Part shown: piece after piece, positions 21,164 to 21,675 of the stretch | Layout of the letters: each line of letters starts with the position of its first letter | Position numbering within the stretch: the stretch's first letter is position 1 | From: CAMLQK01 sp964654135 | Lineage (GTDB): Bacteria; Patescibacteriota; Saccharimonadia; Saccharimonadales; UBA4665 | Reading direction: 5' to 3' | Length of the DNA: 21,675 nt | Assembly: GCA_964654135.1 (NCBI GenBank) | Contig: CAZZHV010000019.1 | Location: 1 to 21,675 of the forward strand | The notes under the pieces: generated by a model | Databases searched by the model: none | What the model was told of the DNA's origin: nothing | What the model saw: the letters and a program-made list of their open reading frames with translations, nothing else | Position numbers and translations under genes: made by a program

Positions 21164-21541
21164 ATGCGGACTACAGTCGAACTGACCACCACGTCACATG
21201 GTCTGCTGTTGACCCTGAGTCTTCCGTGCGCGGAATTCCCGGCGCTACTGACCTATGAAGGGACATTGGCTCCCTATCACGGGGCAATCTGTCTGGCGTA
21301 CGAGAACGAGGAACTGACTCTGCTCAGCGCACACAATGCGCCCACGCGAGCAATCCCTCGGGTTCTGACACACCTCACCGGCTTCAACTTTGGCCCGACT
21401 TTCCTTCGAATGAAGCGCGAAGTCGTGAAGGCTCCTTCCGGCAAGGTCGACGAAGAGATTGAGTTGCCCGACAGCGTGTTGGAGCACATCCGTTCTCAGG
21501 TCAGCATTTACTTTGCTGCCGAGCTGGAGGCTCAGAGCTAG
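21164..21541 (+). CDS. unit G cargo protein, unknown function, 125 aa
   Basis: Shortest member of the E/F/G family. I choose ATG 21164 because units E and F place the arm just before the start; an in-frame ATG at 21128 would make the arm coding and add 12 residues, and cannot be excluded. Shared features: YHGAICLAYENEELTLL, VLTHLTGFNF and a C-terminal helix, LPDSVLEHIRSQVSIYF. It lacks the C-terminal extension of E. Third positions are less extreme than in E. No membrane segment. Confidence 0.78.
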   Translation: MRTTVELTTTSHGLLLTLSLPCAEFPALLTYEGTLAPYHGAICLAYENEELTLLSAHNAPTRAIPRVLTHLTGFNFGPTFLRMKREVVKAPSGKVDEEIELPDSVLEHIRSQVSIYFAAELEAQS

Positions 21542-21562
21542 CAGCCAGTAAGTGCCTGTGGC

Positions 21563-21621
21563 GGCGGGAGGTTTTGGCATGCATGTTGCAGCCAGCCTCT
21601 CGCCCCAACGCTTTCTTCTAC
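21563..21621 (+). other. unit G 3' hairpin and 3' arm
   Basis: GGCGGGAGG (21563-21571) pairs with CCTCTCGCC (21596-21604), 9 pairs with one G-U, with inner TGGC/GCCA. The 3' arm TTTCTTCTAC follows at 21612-21621. Confidence 0.78.
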
Positions 21622-21633
21622 CTGTCCCTACTC

Positions 21634-21655
21634 ACACCTCGCCCGAGGTGTTTTT
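21634..21655 (+). terminator. unit G terminator
   Basis: ACACCTC, loop GCCC, GAGGTGT, then TTTTG. The remaining bases to the window end include CATAAA, resembling the -10 of a further unit. Confidence 0.88.
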
Positions 21656-21675
21656 GTTTGCATAAAAATACCCGC

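Noticed and set aside
199..21621. Miniature transposons with terminal inverted repeats
   Set aside because: Arms differ between units, promoters and terminators lie outside them, and I saw no target-site duplications next to the arms.

Overview
The core genes point to a small, host-associated member of the Candidate Phyla Radiation, most likely a Saccharibacterium (TM7). Evidence is compact operons, standard stop codons with no UGA reassignment, DnaX and RecR proteins lacking their usual zinc-binding cysteines, and many genes whose -10 box lies only 6-10 bases before the ATG. The phylum call is inference; I ran no database search.

Core layout: tRNA-Gln (minus, 1-75); a VanY-type D,D-carboxypeptidase (minus, 1978-2760); a divergent plus-strand envelope operon of alpha/beta hydrolase, two overlapping GT4 glycosyltransferases and an AI-2E-family membrane protein (2856-7232); then a minus-strand block from 19419 back to 9213. 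In transcription order that block is an unknown 169-aa protein, a MazG-like pyrophosphohydrolase, dnaX, dnaB, a polytopic GT39/ArnT-like membrane protein, ybaB/ebfC, recR, an unknown 452-aa protein, a DHH-DHHA1 phosphoesterase and cysS.

Set into the gaps between these operons are seven accessory units, called A-G here: A and B (minus, about 190-1935), C and D (plus, about 7240-9166), E, F and G (plus, about 19580-21660). Their reading frames are much richer in G/C at third positions than the core genes. All seven share one architecture: an AT-rich promoter; a hairpin at or shortly after the predicted transcription start; a short 5' arm; a single ORF; a GC-rich hairpin after the stop; and a 3' arm that is the exact reverse complement of that unit's own 5' arm (10-15 bp). 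E, F and G then end in classical terminators. The arms differ between units but always match within a unit, which is the pattern expected of base pairing. Because the promoters lie outside the arms and the arms inside the predicted transcript, an mRNA whose ends pair (a panhandle) explains the layout better than transposon ends. Invertible ORFs or integron-like cassettes remain possible.

The cargo falls into three protein types: a soluble family (C and D clearly, A probably), a second smaller soluble family (E, F, G) and a four-helix membrane protein (B). None matches a family I recognise, and no recombinase, transposase or reverse transcriptase is in the window. The E-F-G array appears to run past the right edge. 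This set of units is the best candidate for an undescribed system.
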